The notes under the pieces: model-generated
Seen by the model: only the letters and a program-made list of their open reading frames with translations
Database searches by the model: none
What the model was told of the DNA's origin: nothing
Position numbers and translations under genes: made by a program
Origin: an uncultured Paracoccaceae bacterium
Lineage (GTDB): Bacteria; Pseudomonadota; Alphaproteobacteria; Rhodobacterales; Rhodobacteraceae
Direction: 5' to 3'
Assembly: GCA_947495295.1 (NCBI GenBank)
Contig: CANLYJ010000006.1
Span: forward strand, 124,001-188,000
Length of the DNA stretch: 64,000 nucleotides
In this document: piece by piece, positions 16,965 to 25,536 of the stretch
Position numbering within the stretch: position 1 is the stretch's first letter
Layout: each line of letters begins with the position of its first letter

Positions 16965-18264
16965 TATTCCGCTTGTCGATCAGGCCTATGAGGCCATGGA
17001 TCAAGGGATGAAACTGGGCCAGGAATGGCTATTGTCACCTGCCGCATGGTCGCAATTTGCGCTGCTGGTCGGGGCCTATTTGCTGGCGCGGATTGCCAAC
17101 CGGATCATCGCGCCCCGGATCACGCGGGTCCTGGCCCCACCCCAGGATAGCGCGACAATTCTGTCCAAGGCCCGCCGGTTCATCCTGATTTTCTTGCCGC
17201 TTCTGCTGCCCCTTTTGGCATATGGGTTCACCGCGATAGGGGAGGCCGTGACCCGGTCCCTTTTCGGATCAGGTGCTGTGATCGCCTTTGGCAAACGGGT
17301 GTTCCTGTTCCTTGCCGCGCGGGCGCTGGCCAAACACATCATTCAGGACCCGTTCCTGAAACTTCTGGCCAAATTCGTGCTGGTCCCGGTGGCCGCACTT
17401 TATGCGCTGGGCTTTCTGGATCAGGTGCTGGCCGCGCTGGCGGGCACCGTGGTCAGCCTTGGCAATATCAGCTTTTCGGCGCTGGCGATCATTCGTGGTG
17501 TCATCGCGGGCAGCCTGTTGTTCTGGCTGGGCCAATGGTCCAATTCGCAATCGGCGGCCTATATCGAACAGCAACCGATGCGGCCTGCGATCCGGCAGCT
17601 ATCGGTCAAGGCCGCGGAATTCGTCATTTTTGGTGCCTGTTTCCTGCTGTTGATGAATATCATGGGAATCAGCCTTAGCTCGCTTGCCATTATCGGTGGT
17701 GCGGTGGGTGTCGGCCTTGGGTTCGGCTTGCAAAAGATCGCGTCGAACTTCATCTCTGGCGTGATCCTGCTGATCGAAGGGCAGGCGACCGTGGGCGATT
17801 ATGTCGAACTTGATGGGGGTGAGACGGGCACAATCATTAAAATGACCGCGCGTGCCACGATCCTGGAAACCTATGATGGTCGTTGGATTGTTGTCCCCAA
17901 CGAGGATTTTATCACCACCCGCGTCGTAAACTATTCCGATAGCGGTTCCGCCAACCGGTTGGAGGTCGATTTTTCCGTCAGCTACGACACCGATATCAAC
18001 AAGGTCCCCGCGATCATCGAGGCTGCGGTGGCCAAACATCCCGGTGTGTTGGATATGCCAGAACCGCCCGATTGTGAGCTGCGCGGTTTTGGCGATAGCG
18101 GTATCGATTTTGGGGTCGAATTCTGGGTCGAAGGCATTGATGACGGCAAGAACAAGTATTCGTCTGACGTGCTGTTCCTGATCTGGAATGCGCTGAAAGA
18201 CAACGATATCGAAATCCCCTATCCGCACCGCGTGGTCGAGATCAAAGGCAACATGCCCGCGTGA
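16954..18264 (+). CDS. MscS-family mechanosensitive ion channel
   Basis: A 436-residue inner-membrane channel of the small-conductance mechanosensitive family, opening under membrane tension to release solutes. About five membrane helices occupy the first 240 residues. The pore helix and beta domain follow: SLAIIGGAVGVGLGFGLQKIASNFISGVILLIEG, within which the GxGxGFG pattern is diagnostic, then VGDYVEL and the VPNEDFITTRVVNYS segment. It overlaps the crotonase-like gene upstream by 11 bases and the flavoprotein gene downstream by four. Confidence 0.9.
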   Translation: METDIPLVDQAYEAMDQGMKLGQEWLLSPAAWSQFALLVGAYLLARIANRIIAPRITRVLAPPQDSATILSKARRFILIFLPLLLPLLAYGFTAIGEAVTRSLFGSGAVIAFGKRVFLFLAARALAKHIIQDPFLKLLAKFVLVPVAALYALGFLDQVLAALAGTVVSLGNISFSALAIIRGVIAGSLLFWLGQWSNSQSAAYIEQQPMRPAIRQLSVKAAEFVIFGACFLLLMNIMGISLSSLAIIGGAVGVGLGFGLQKIASNFISGVILLIEGQATVGDYVELDGGETGTIIKMTARATILETYDGRWIVVPNEDFITTRVVNYSDSGSANRLEVDFSVSYDTDINKVPAIIEAAVAKHPGVLDMPEPPDCELRGFGDSGIDFGVEFWVEGIDDGKNKYSSDVLFLIWNALKDNDIEIPYPHRVVEIKGNMPA

Positions 18265-19424
18265 CCGATGCGCTGGTGATCGGGGCTGGGCCTGCCGGGT
18301 TGATGGCGGCAGAGGTCATGGCCGCGCGTGGCCTGTCTGTCACTGTTGCCGACGCAATGCCGTCGGTGGGCCGCAAATTTTTGATGGCGGGTAAATCGGG
18401 GCTGAACCTGACCAAGGACGAACCGATTGAGGCGTTTCTGTCGGCCTATGGCGACGTGCCGGCGCCGATGGCCACGGCCTTGCGGGCTTTTGGCCCGGAG
18501 GCCGTCATGGACTGGGCGCGGGGTTTGGGCCAGCCCTTGTTCACTGGCTCTACCGGTCGGGTATTTCCCAAAGCGATGAAGGCTTCGCCCCTGTTGCGGG
18601 CATGGCTGGCGCGGTTGGAGGCGACGGGCGTGACCTTGCGCACCCGCTGGCGGTGGCAAGGCTGGACCGACGGCGTGCCGCAGTTTGATACGGTTGATGG
18701 GACGCAGATACTGACACCGAAGGTGACTGTGCTTGCCCTTGGGGGTGCCAGTTGGGCGCGGTTGGGGTCTGACGGTGCGTGGGCAGGGCACCTTCCCGGC
18801 GCGGTCACCCCATTTGCCCCCGCCAATATGGGTTTCGTTGTGCCGTGGTCAGACCAAATGACCCGATTTCTGGGCGCGCCCGTCAAGGCAGTGGCCCTAC
18901 AAGCCGGGCATCAATACTCGCGCGGAGAGTGTATTGTTTCCAAAAAGGGGATAGAGGGCGGCGGCGTTTATGCCGTGTCGCGGGCGGTGCGGGACGGGGC
19001 GGAATTGACCATGGATTTGCGACCCGATTGGCCGTTGGATCGGGTCCGTGCGGCCCTGCAAAAGCCGCGCGGCAAGACCAGCCTGTCCAATCATCTGCGC
19101 AAGGTTTTGCGGCTTGATCCGCTGCGTCTGGCGTTGTTGGCAGAGTTCGGGCGACCCTATCCCGATGACCTTGCTCCGCTGATCAAGGCGCTGCCGATCC
19201 TGCATGCAGGCCCGCGCCCGATGGACGAGGCAATATCGACCGCAGGCGGTCTGCGGTTTGATGCGTTGACGGATGATCTGATGCTACAGGCGCGTCCGGG
19301 CGTGTTCTGCGCGGGCGAAATGCTGGATTGGGAGGCCCCGACCGGGGGTTACCTGATCACGGGATGTCTGGCGACGGGGCGCCTGGCGGGCCTGTCCGCC
19401 GCGCGCTATGCGACGGATTTGTAG
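18261..19424 (+). CDS. HI0933/TIGR03862-type FAD-dependent oxidoreductase
   Basis: A 387-residue flavoprotein. The N-terminus carries an ADP-binding Rossmann motif (VIGAGPAGLMAAEVMAARG), then GRKFLMAGKSGLNLT, the signature of the HI0933-like family. The C-terminal GVFCAGEMLDWEAPTGGYLI closes the FAD site. Function is not established for this family. The GTG start overlaps the MscS stop (GTGA). Its 3' end overlaps the convergent gene at 19406 by 19 bases. Confidence 0.85.
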   Translation: MTDALVIGAGPAGLMAAEVMAARGLSVTVADAMPSVGRKFLMAGKSGLNLTKDEPIEAFLSAYGDVPAPMATALRAFGPEAVMDWARGLGQPLFTGSTGRVFPKAMKASPLLRAWLARLEATGVTLRTRWRWQGWTDGVPQFDTVDGTQILTPKVTVLALGGASWARLGSDGAWAGHLPGAVTPFAPANMGFVVPWSDQMTRFLGAPVKAVALQAGHQYSRGECIVSKKGIEGGGVYAVSRAVRDGAELTMDLRPDWPLDRVRAALQKPRGKTSLSNHLRKVLRLDPLRLALLAEFGRPYPDDLAPLIKALPILHAGPRPMDEAISTAGGLRFDALTDDLMLQARPGVFCAGEMLDWEAPTGGYLITGCLATGRLAGLSAARYATDL

Positions 19425-20158
19425 GGTAGCAATGCGGGGCGGGACGGACGGGTTGGAACGAGGTGCAGATGGGTCGTTTCACTCTTGAGCAGCTTAAGGT
19501 CCGATTGATACCGTTGCTGGATCAACATGTTGCTTTTATTGTCATATAACCGGGACAGACGTTGAACGCCCAGCTCGTGAACCCGGCGATGGCCAAAGGC
19601 AGGGGCGATGCCCAGACCTTCGAAAATGTGGTTCAGATCAGCGACTGCATGGCTTGCCCGGACGGTATGGGTGATGGCGTCACCGCACCATGCATCAGCA
19701 GACCAGGCCCCGAATTTACGCCACCGCGTGCCATTAAGATAACCCGCGCCCCTGCCGTTGTTGCGGGTCTGCCGCAGCCATGTGCCAAATCGGGGCAAGC
19801 TGAGGCCCAGATGCTGCCGCATGCGCCAGACCGGGTCGGTCATGGCGATCCGATAGTAAAGCTGGGCCATCTTGGCATAGGGGTTCCGAACAATCGCGAT
19901 ACGGGTGTAATCGCGAAAGACGAGGCCTTGCATGTCAAAAGCAAGCTCGGCCTCGCCCGGCGACATACCGTTGAAAAACGGGGTTTCGGCAACCTGGGCA
20001 ATATCAGACATAATGGGCTGATCGAGCCAGGGTTGAAGGGATCGTGCGATCCATGGGCATGCGCCCAATGGATCTTCAAACACGATGAACTTGTTACGAT
20101 GTGATACTAACATGCGCCGAATTGAGAATAAGAAGGTTAACAATTGGTTTACACGCAT
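19406..20158 (-). CDS. Sulfotransferase-like protein
   Basis: A 250-residue protein with a central RIAIVRNPYAKMAQLYYRI segment that resembles the 3'-phosphate-binding strand-helix of carbohydrate or lipid sulfotransferases (consensus RNPYxR). An early KFIVFEDPLGACPWI might take the place of the 5'-phosphosulfate loop, but the usual GxxKS/T signature is not evident, so catalysis is uncertain. An acceptor cannot be named. The second in-frame ATG (20113) is an alternative start. Its 3' end overlaps the convergent flavoprotein gene. Confidence 0.55.
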   Translation of the reverse strand: MRVNQLLTFLFSIRRMLVSHRNKFIVFEDPLGACPWIARSLQPWLDQPIMSDIAQVAETPFFNGMSPGEAELAFDMQGLVFRDYTRIAIVRNPYAKMAQLYYRIAMTDPVWRMRQHLGLSLPRFGTWLRQTRNNGRGAGYLNGTRWRKFGAWSADAWCGDAITHTVRASHAVADLNHIFEGLGIAPAFGHRRVHELGVQRLSRLYDNKSNMLIQQRYQSDLKLLKSETTHLHLVPTRPSRPALLPYKSVA

Positions 20159-20271
20159 AGCGTGTGGTTAAAATGCCTTGAAATGGCCTTTTTTACCCCC
20201 TGTATTTCGGGATTCCCAAAGCCAGCGCCACAGGATAGACAAGAGGGAATGCGTTGAAGAGGGAGCATGTT

Positions 20272-22401
20272 ATGCCCAAAAGCAATCGCCTGATGTCATC
20301 AGTTGCGGCCGTGTCGGTCACGATTGCAAGCGGTGCCACAGGTCAGGACCTGACTGCCACCTATTCGCATTTTGGCACACCCGGTTTGCTGGAGATGCCA
20401 ACGGCGCAAAGCGCGCCTGAAGACAGCTTTGCCGCGACAATCGCCTATACCGAAGGTTTGGCGCGCGTCACCTTGAACTTTCAGGCAAGCCAGCGCCTGT
20501 CGCTCAGCTATCGTTACGCCAATGTGGACCTGTATGAGGATCCGCCAAGCTCTGGCACGGATAATGACATCGAACGTGGGTTTGATGTGCATTATCGGTT
20601 GAACAATGAAACAGAGTATTTGCCCGCCGTCGCCATCGGCTTGCGCGACTTTCTGACACCCGGTCGTTTCCAGTCTGAATATGTAGTCGCCTCCAAATCC
20701 ATTGGGGACAATCTGATAGTGACTGCCGGGCTTGGCTGGGGTGCGCTGGGCACGCGGGACGGGTTTGACAATCCGCTTGGCAGTGGTCTGACAGACCGTG
20801 AGGGCTATGACGGGTCGGACCCGGATGGCCAATTGGCATCCGGTGACTGGTTCCGGGGCGACGCGGCATTCTTTGGCGGTGTTGAATATCAGATCAATGA
20901 CCGCTGGGGCGCGAAGCTTGAATATTCATCCAGTGAATATCCTGAGGTGGCAGGCGGCGTCGCTGTGCCGGTGGAATCGCCCTTTAATTACGGTCTGACC
21001 TACCGGCCCCGTCCCGGTATCCAACTTGGACTGTCATATCTTTATGGCTCGCAGCTTGGCATCTCGGGGAGCTTTACGCTGGATCCCAATGAACGGGCAG
21101 GTGGCAGCGGTCTGGAAAAGGCGCCACCACCGGTCAAGGTGCGGGCAGCAGACGCGCGGGCGGCCCAAAGCTGGGACAGGCAGGCCTTGCCTGATGCAGC
21201 CCTTCGCAATGCGTTGCGCGGGTTGCTGAAACTTGAAAACCTGACCCTGACCGGGCTGGAACTGACGGACCGCACGGCACGGGTCCGTTACATCAACAAC
21301 CGCTACCGGTCGGATGCGCAGGCGGCGGGTCGTGCTGCGCGGATGATGACCCAGATCATGCCGCCATCGATCGAAACATTCATTCTGGAATCCGAACGCC
21401 GGGGTATCCCGGTATCGGCGATCAGCATCGCCCGCAGCGATCTGGAGCAGCTGGAAAACCGCGCCGGTGGGACCGAAGCGATCCGTCAGCGGTCTGGTTT
21501 TGGTGATGCGGGCGGATCTGACGGTCTGGTCAGTCTGGAACGGGAAAGCAGCCCGTTTGCATGGGGGCTTGGCCCGTATTTCCGGATTAATCCCTTTACA
21601 GGCGACGGATCGGTCAATGTTGATCTTGGGCTGCGGTTGCAAGGTGTTTACCGCATCCAACCCAATCTGGTCCTGTCCGGCGCAATCGACCAAAGCCTGT
21701 TGCCGCCCGATGATGACCCAACCGGGACCGAACGAACGCCAGACATTCAGAATGTGCGGTCCGATGGCAGCCGTTATGGCAATGACGGGGTGCCGGTGCT
21801 GCAGCGTCTGTCGCTGACCCATTATTCCCGCCCCGGGCAGGACCTGTATGGCCGCGTCAGCGTTGGCTATCTGGAACGGATGTTCGGCGGTGTGTCGGGC
21901 GAATTGTTGTGGAAGCCGGTCGAAAGCCGGTTTGGTTTGGGATTGGAGTTGAACCAGGTCGCGCAGCGGGATTCCGATATGCGGTTCGGTTTTGACGAAT
22001 ATGACTATGACGTCACAACCGGCCACCTGTCCGCCTATTACGACCTTGGCAACGGATATCACACGCAGCTTGATGTGGGGCGGTATCTGGCAGGCGATTG
22101 GGGCGCGACCCTTTCGGTGGATCGGGAGTTCGACAATGGCTGGGTGATCGGGGCATATGTGACCCAGACCGACATGTCCTATGATGATTTCGGGTCCGGG
22201 TCCTATAACAAGGGTGTCAGCATTTCGATCCCACAGGATTATTTTACCGGGTCCGCATCGCGGGGCAGCTACAGCAACACATTCCGGACTCGTGTCGGGG
22301 ATGGCGGTGCGCGCTTGTCGGTTGATGGCAGGCTTTATGATGTCATCCGCGGCGGGCACAAGGCGGATCTGTCGGATACATGGGGGCGGTTCTGGCGATG
22401 A
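20272..22401 (+). CDS. yjbH: YjbH/GfcD-like outer-membrane protein linked to exopolysaccharide
   Basis: A 709-residue exported protein with a signal sequence (residues 1 to about 25, ending near GATGQ) and a long beta-rich body. The segment TYSHFGTPGLLEMPTAQSAP and the repeated amphipathic strands fit the YjbH family (DUF940), outer-membrane proteins encoded with yjbEFG/gfcABC and implicated in polysaccharide production. ATG at 20272 is chosen because GAGGGAG lies six bases upstream; a TTG at 20254 would extend it. It overlaps yjbF in an ATGA junction, so the two are co-translated. Confidence 0.85.
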   Translation: MPKSNRLMSSVAAVSVTIASGATGQDLTATYSHFGTPGLLEMPTAQSAPEDSFAATIAYTEGLARVTLNFQASQRLSLSYRYANVDLYEDPPSSGTDNDIERGFDVHYRLNNETEYLPAVAIGLRDFLTPGRFQSEYVVASKSIGDNLIVTAGLGWGALGTRDGFDNPLGSGLTDREGYDGSDPDGQLASGDWFRGDAAFFGGVEYQINDRWGAKLEYSSSEYPEVAGGVAVPVESPFNYGLTYRPRPGIQLGLSYLYGSQLGISGSFTLDPNERAGGSGLEKAPPPVKVRAADARAAQSWDRQALPDAALRNALRGLLKLENLTLTGLELTDRTARVRYINNRYRSDAQAAGRAARMMTQIMPPSIETFILESERRGIPVSAISIARSDLEQLENRAGGTEAIRQRSGFGDAGGSDGLVSLERESSPFAWGLGPYFRINPFTGDGSVNVDLGLRLQGVYRIQPNLVLSGAIDQSLLPPDDDPTGTERTPDIQNVRSDGSRYGNDGVPVLQRLSLTHYSRPGQDLYGRVSVGYLERMFGGVSGELLWKPVESRFGLGLELNQVAQRDSDMRFGFDEYDYDVTTGHLSAYYDLGNGYHTQLDVGRYLAGDWGATLSVDREFDNGWVIGAYVTQTDMSYDDFGSGSYNKGVSISIPQDYFTGSASRGSYSNTFRTRVGDGGARLSVDGRLYDVIRGGHKADLSDTWGRFWR

Positions 22402-23057
22402 TGAAATACACAAGACTGATAATCCTGGGGCTGGCACTGACCGGCGCCACCGCATGCGGCCCAATGGCCAAGAACAACACGTTCAGTCAGCTTGGCGGCG
22501 CATTGCTGGGTCTTGGCAAGGGCGCGCCAGAAGCCCCTGCGCCTGCCGCATCAATCACGCGCGAACAGGTCGTTTCAGAGCCGGGCAAATACATCCGGGT
22601 GTTTACCCGCAATCTGGACCGTTGGGACACCAATGTGCAGTCAGGCAGCAATGGCAACCGGTCGACATGGGTCGATAGCGCCAGTGTCAGCATCACATTC
22701 GAAAACGGGATCGTTGTGGCCACGCGCGGTCTGGTGCGTGATTTGATGGCAGCGGACGTCTCTGAAGTCTCGGCGGCGATCCGCTCAGGCGGCGGAGAAG
22801 CACGACGTAGGCATGAATTTCTGACCAATATGGACCGAATTTCGACTGAACTGTTGCAGTGCCGCATCGTTTCTCAGGGGGCGGAAACCATTGAAAGGCT
22901 GAAAACAAAGCAAAATACGACGCGTTTTGAAGAGAAATGCGCAAGCGAAGGCCTGCAATTCACCAATGTTTATTGGGTAAATGGCGCTGGACGTATAATT
23001 CGCAGCTTGCAAGCGATCTCGCCACAGGCGGGATATCTTCAGATCGATATGTTCTAA
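22398..23057 (+). CDS. yjbF: YjbF/GfcB-family lipoprotein
   Basis: A 219-residue protein with a lipoprotein-like signal ending LTGATAC, so Cys20 is the probable lipidation site, although Thr at -2 is slightly unusual. The mature protein has the YjbF pattern: TFENGIVVATRGLVRDLMAADVS and a later FTNVYWVNGAGRIIRS. In E. coli the yjbEFGH and gfcABCD operons support extracellular polysaccharide. ATG at 22398 overlaps the yjbH stop. No yjbG is seen here; tiny membrane proteins follow 100 bases downstream. Confidence 0.8.
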   Translation: MMKYTRLIILGLALTGATACGPMAKNNTFSQLGGALLGLGKGAPEAPAPAASITREQVVSEPGKYIRVFTRNLDRWDTNVQSGSNGNRSTWVDSASVSITFENGIVVATRGLVRDLMAADVSEVSAAIRSGGGEARRRHEFLTNMDRISTELLQCRIVSQGAETIERLKTKQNTTRFEEKCASEGLQFTNVYWVNGAGRIIRSLQAISPQAGYLQIDMF

Positions 23058-23159
23058 ACTTCGCTAGGTATCTTGGATTTTGTCTAATGTGCTGATTTAA
23101 TGTGTCAATGTGGGGCGGCTTTTGGCCGACGTCCACCCGTGCATCAATGGAGAACAGAT

Positions 23160-23372
23160 ATGCGCCTTACTACTACGCTTGCCGCTGCCGCCGCTTTGGC
23201 TGTCACCGGTTTTGCCGCACACGCTGGTAACCCTGAACCTGCGGTTATGGATGCCCCAGTCGTTGTTGTGGAAGAACCAGCGCCTGCTGGGTCCTCGATC
23301 AACAGCACTTACGTCATTGTTGGTATTCTGGCAGCCCTGCTGATTGCAGCTGCCGTGAACGAAGCCGACTAA
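23160..23372 (+). CDS. Small signal-peptide/one-helix protein, copy 1
   Basis: A 70-residue protein with signal peptide (cleavage likely after AHA), a short Pro/Glu/Val-rich linker, then one hydrophobic helix (YVIVGILAALLIAAAV) and a four-residue acidic end NEAD. After processing it would have its N-terminus in the periplasm. Residues 32-70 are identical to copy 2 despite about 20 synonymous codon differences. GGAGAACAGAT precedes the ATG. It follows yjbF by about 100 bases and may act with it in the envelope, possibly as a functional counterpart of the small YjbE; the role is not known. Confidence 0.8.
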   Translation: MRLTTTLAAAAALAVTGFAAHAGNPEPAVMDAPVVVVEEPAPAGSSINSTYVIVGILAALLIAAAVNEAD

Positions 23373-23376
23373 AAGA

Positions 23377-23422
23377 ATCTCGCTATGAGATAAATAATCG
23401 GCCGGCTTGAACCGGCCGTTTT
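23377..23422 (+). terminator. Paired hairpins after small-protein copy 1
   Basis: The first hairpin is ATCTC-GCTAT-GAGAT (23377-23391), five bases after the stop. The second is CGGCCGG (23399-23405) with CCGGCCG (23412-23418), followed by TTTT. Both structures recur after copy 2 with compensatory changes. The short T-run suggests partial termination, with read-through into copy 2. Confidence 0.65.
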
Positions 23423-23441
23423 GCAATAAAGGAAAATGAAC

Positions 23442-23654
23442 ATGCGCCTTACAACAACTCTTGCTGCTGCTGCAGCTCTGACAATCTCTGGCTTCGCCGC
23501 TAACGCTGGTGGCCTGGCCCCAGAAGTTATGGAAGCTCCAGTCGTCGTCGTAGAAGAGCCCGCACCTGCCGGTTCTTCCATCAACAGCACATACGTGATC
23601 GTTGGTATTCTGGCCGCTCTGCTGATCGCAGCTGCTGTCAACGAAGCTGACTAA
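23442..23654 (+). CDS. Small signal-peptide/one-helix protein, copy 2
   Basis: A 70-residue tandem paralogue of the gene at 23160, with the same layout: signal peptide ending ANA, Pro/Glu-rich linker, one membrane helix and the NEAD end. The N-terminal half has diverged while the last 39 residues are identical. A second ATG two codons upstream (23436) is possible; AAAGGA lies 8-9 bases before 23442, and alignment with copy 1 favours 23442. Confidence 0.8.
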   Translation: MRLTTTLAAAAALTISGFAANAGGLAPEVMEAPVVVVEEPAPAGSSINSTYVIVGILAALLIAAAVNEAD

Positions 23655-23656
23655 GA

Positions 23657-23709
23657 ATTTGTCGTTATGACAAATGATCGGCCGGCAGTGTTCTGCCGGC
23701 CGATTTTTT
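23657..23709 (+). terminator. Paired hairpins and strong terminator after copy 2
   Basis: The first hairpin is ATTTGTC-GTTAT-GACAAAT (23657-23675). The second has a perfect 12-bp stem, ATCGGCCGGCAG (23677-23688) and CTGCCGGCCGAT (23693-23704), with a TGTT loop and a run of six Ts. This is a canonical intrinsic terminator and ends the unit. Confidence 0.9.
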
Positions 23710-23798
23710 ATGCGGGACCATGAACATGTGCTCCGCTACGATATATGTGATGGGTCTGCCATTCTGATATCAATGACCCGTGAATAACCAGTGACACC

Positions 23799-24023
23799 AT
23801 GAAGCTGAGGTCTGCCGTGCATTTTTTGAAAGTGACAACACTTGCCGCCGCCATCTGTATCGCGGGTCAATCCGCGCAAGCTGGTGGATTGGCTGCCCCC
23901 GTTCAGGAGCCAGAGGCCGCAGCGCCCGAAGTGCCGTTTGATCCGCCACAGGGTTCTGTAAATGGTGGTTACATTCTGCTGGGCGCGTTTCTTGCCATGG
24001 CGCTGGCTGCCGCCAGCAACTGA
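23799..24023 (+). CDS. Small signal-peptide/one-helix protein, distant third paralogue
   Basis: A 74-residue protein with signal peptide (cleavage likely after AQA), a Pro/Glu/Ala-rich linker, then GSVNGGYILLGAFLAMALAAASN. The spacing of the Gly-Ser, Asn and Tyr before the helix and of Asn after it matches copies 1 and 2 (GSSINSTYVIVG...AAAVN), which points to a shared ancestor. No good ribosome binding site precedes the ATG. It ends five bases before the convergent holA stop. Confidence 0.65.
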   Translation: MKLRSAVHFLKVTTLAAAICIAGQSAQAGGLAAPVQEPEAAAPEVPFDPPQGSVNGGYILLGAFLAMALAAASN

Positions 24024-24028
24024 TCGCC

Positions 24029-25051
24029 TTAGCGGCGCGCCATCATCGCCAGTCTGATCAATGTGCGTTCCATCAACGCGCTTTGCGGCGCTGTGCTGGC
24101 TGAACGCAGTTGCAGATCCACATCGGTCAATGCGGTCAAAGCCCGTTCCAACCGTGCGCGTCCCCAATGACCGGCCTGACGCGCAATCTTGTCCCGCCGT
24201 GGTCCAAAGACGGGAGGGCGTAGCCGCCCGACCCCTGCACCGGGCCCGCCCGGATCAGATGCCACCACATGCAACCGCCGAAAATGCCGCATCGCCCCGA
24301 TGCACAGCGTTACAGGGGTGACCCCTTGGGCATAAAGGTTGCGCAATGTCGGCCCCAATTGATCGGCTTGCCCTTGCGTGACGACATCCAGCACATCATC
24401 GACATCAACATCCGCTGATTGCGGCGCACAGGCCATCACATCAGCGACTGTCAGGGCCGTTTCATCGCCGCGCTTATACAGGCTGATCTTGTCCACCGTC
24501 TGCCGGAAATCACCCGGTTCCAAACTGCCAGCAAGCGACATCAACATATCCATCACGTCACGCTCTGGCCGGGTGATCCCGGCTTGGCCCAGTGTCTGTT
24601 CGATATCCGCAATACTGGGGGGATCGTCATAAATGCCAATGGCGACGGCATTGCCATGCCCCTCGAACACTTTGCGCAGGGCGGATTTCGCGGCCAGTTG
24701 ACCGGCGGTCACAACAATCTGCGCATCCCCGGCCTGCCAGTCGCCCAAAGCGGCATCCAGCAGCTTTGACAGCCCGTCCGTGGCATCTTCGACAAAGGCG
24801 ACCCTGTGCCCGGGAAAGAACCCCTGCGCCTTGATCGCATCGTCCAGCAGGGCGGGGTCCTTGCGCAGGTCGGCGGCATTGATCCGGGTTAGTCGCATCT
24901 CTTCCTCGCCCTGCGGGCCAACAAGGGCGGCGATTGCCTCTTGCCGTTTAGCGGCCACGCGCATCGGGTCGGCACCAAAGATCAAAAGCCCGGTATGGGT
25001 CGGGTCGGGCTTGCGGAAATAAGCCGTGGCTGCCTGCCCGGTCAGCTTCAT
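24029..25051 (-). CDS. holA: DNA polymerase III delta subunit
   Basis: The clamp-loader subunit that opens the beta sliding clamp. The 340-residue product carries the family features LLIFGADPMRVAAKRQEAI near the N-terminus, the central LEPGDFRQTVDKISLY segment and the C-terminal helical collar domain. It is the third gene of leuS-lptE-holA on this strand; its ATG overlaps the lptE stop in an ATGA junction, an arrangement common among alphaproteobacteria. Confidence 0.9.
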   Translation of the reverse strand: MKLTGQAATAYFRKPDPTHTGLLIFGADPMRVAAKRQEAIAALVGPQGEEEMRLTRINAADLRKDPALLDDAIKAQGFFPGHRVAFVEDATDGLSKLLDAALGDWQAGDAQIVVTAGQLAAKSALRKVFEGHGNAVAIGIYDDPPSIADIEQTLGQAGITRPERDVMDMLMSLAGSLEPGDFRQTVDKISLYKRGDETALTVADVMACAPQSADVDVDDVLDVVTQGQADQLGPTLRNLYAQGVTPVTLCIGAMRHFRRLHVVASDPGGPGAGVGRLRPPVFGPRRDKIARQAGHWGRARLERALTALTDVDLQLRSASTAPQSALMERTLIRLAMMARR

Positions 25052-25536
25052 TGGGCCAAGCGGGGCGACAGGATCAGCAGGCGGCTGACGATCATGTCGG
25101 CCAGTGCAACCGACAGGCGGGCATTGGCATCGGTTTCCGCTGCCTGTGTGGCTACGGTCGAACCGGTGGCAGCATAGCTGCTAAAGCTTTCGACCTTGCC
25201 GCTGTCGATCACCTGATTGTTGCGAAGGTCACGCAAGCGCCATGTCGCGTTCCCAATGACGTTGAACCGCACTGTGTCGCCGTCTGACGTGATCGCACCG
25301 GCGCGGCTGCCGCCCGACGGGCGCACACGCAGCACGTAGCGCGCGTTTTGTGCGGCACCGAGTCGTTTTTCCAACTGCTCACGCATCCGAAAACCCGCCA
25401 CGCTTTCCGGCGTATCAAATGCGATCTGACCTTGTAGCGACGCCCCGTCGCGATGCACTGGCGCAAAGCCGCAGCCGCTTGCGGCGGCCAGCAGACCCAA
25501 CAGGGCCGCGCGGCGGGGGATCAGGTCAGATGACAA
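25048..25536 (-). CDS. lptE: LPS-assembly lipoprotein LptE
   Basis: The outer-membrane lipoprotein that plugs LptD and inserts LPS. The 162-residue product has a lipoprotein signal with lipobox LAAASGC and mature start CGFAPVHR, typical of LptE (CGFxP). The body has the alternating strand pattern of the family. It overlaps the end of leuS by 11 bases and holA by four, so it is translationally coupled in the leuS-lptE-holA operon. Confidence 0.9.
   Translation of the reverse strand: MSSDLIPRRAALLGLLAAASGCGFAPVHRDGASLQGQIAFDTPESVAGFRMREQLEKRLGAAQNARYVLRVRPSGGSRAGAITSDGDTVRFNVIGNATWRLRDLRNNQVIDSGKVESFSSYAATGSTVATQAAETDANARLSVALADMIVSRLLILSPRLAQ

Noticed and set aside
21034-22464. 476-residue minus-strand frame
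   Set aside because: Antisense to yjbH, which has a signal peptide, correct start and operon coupling.
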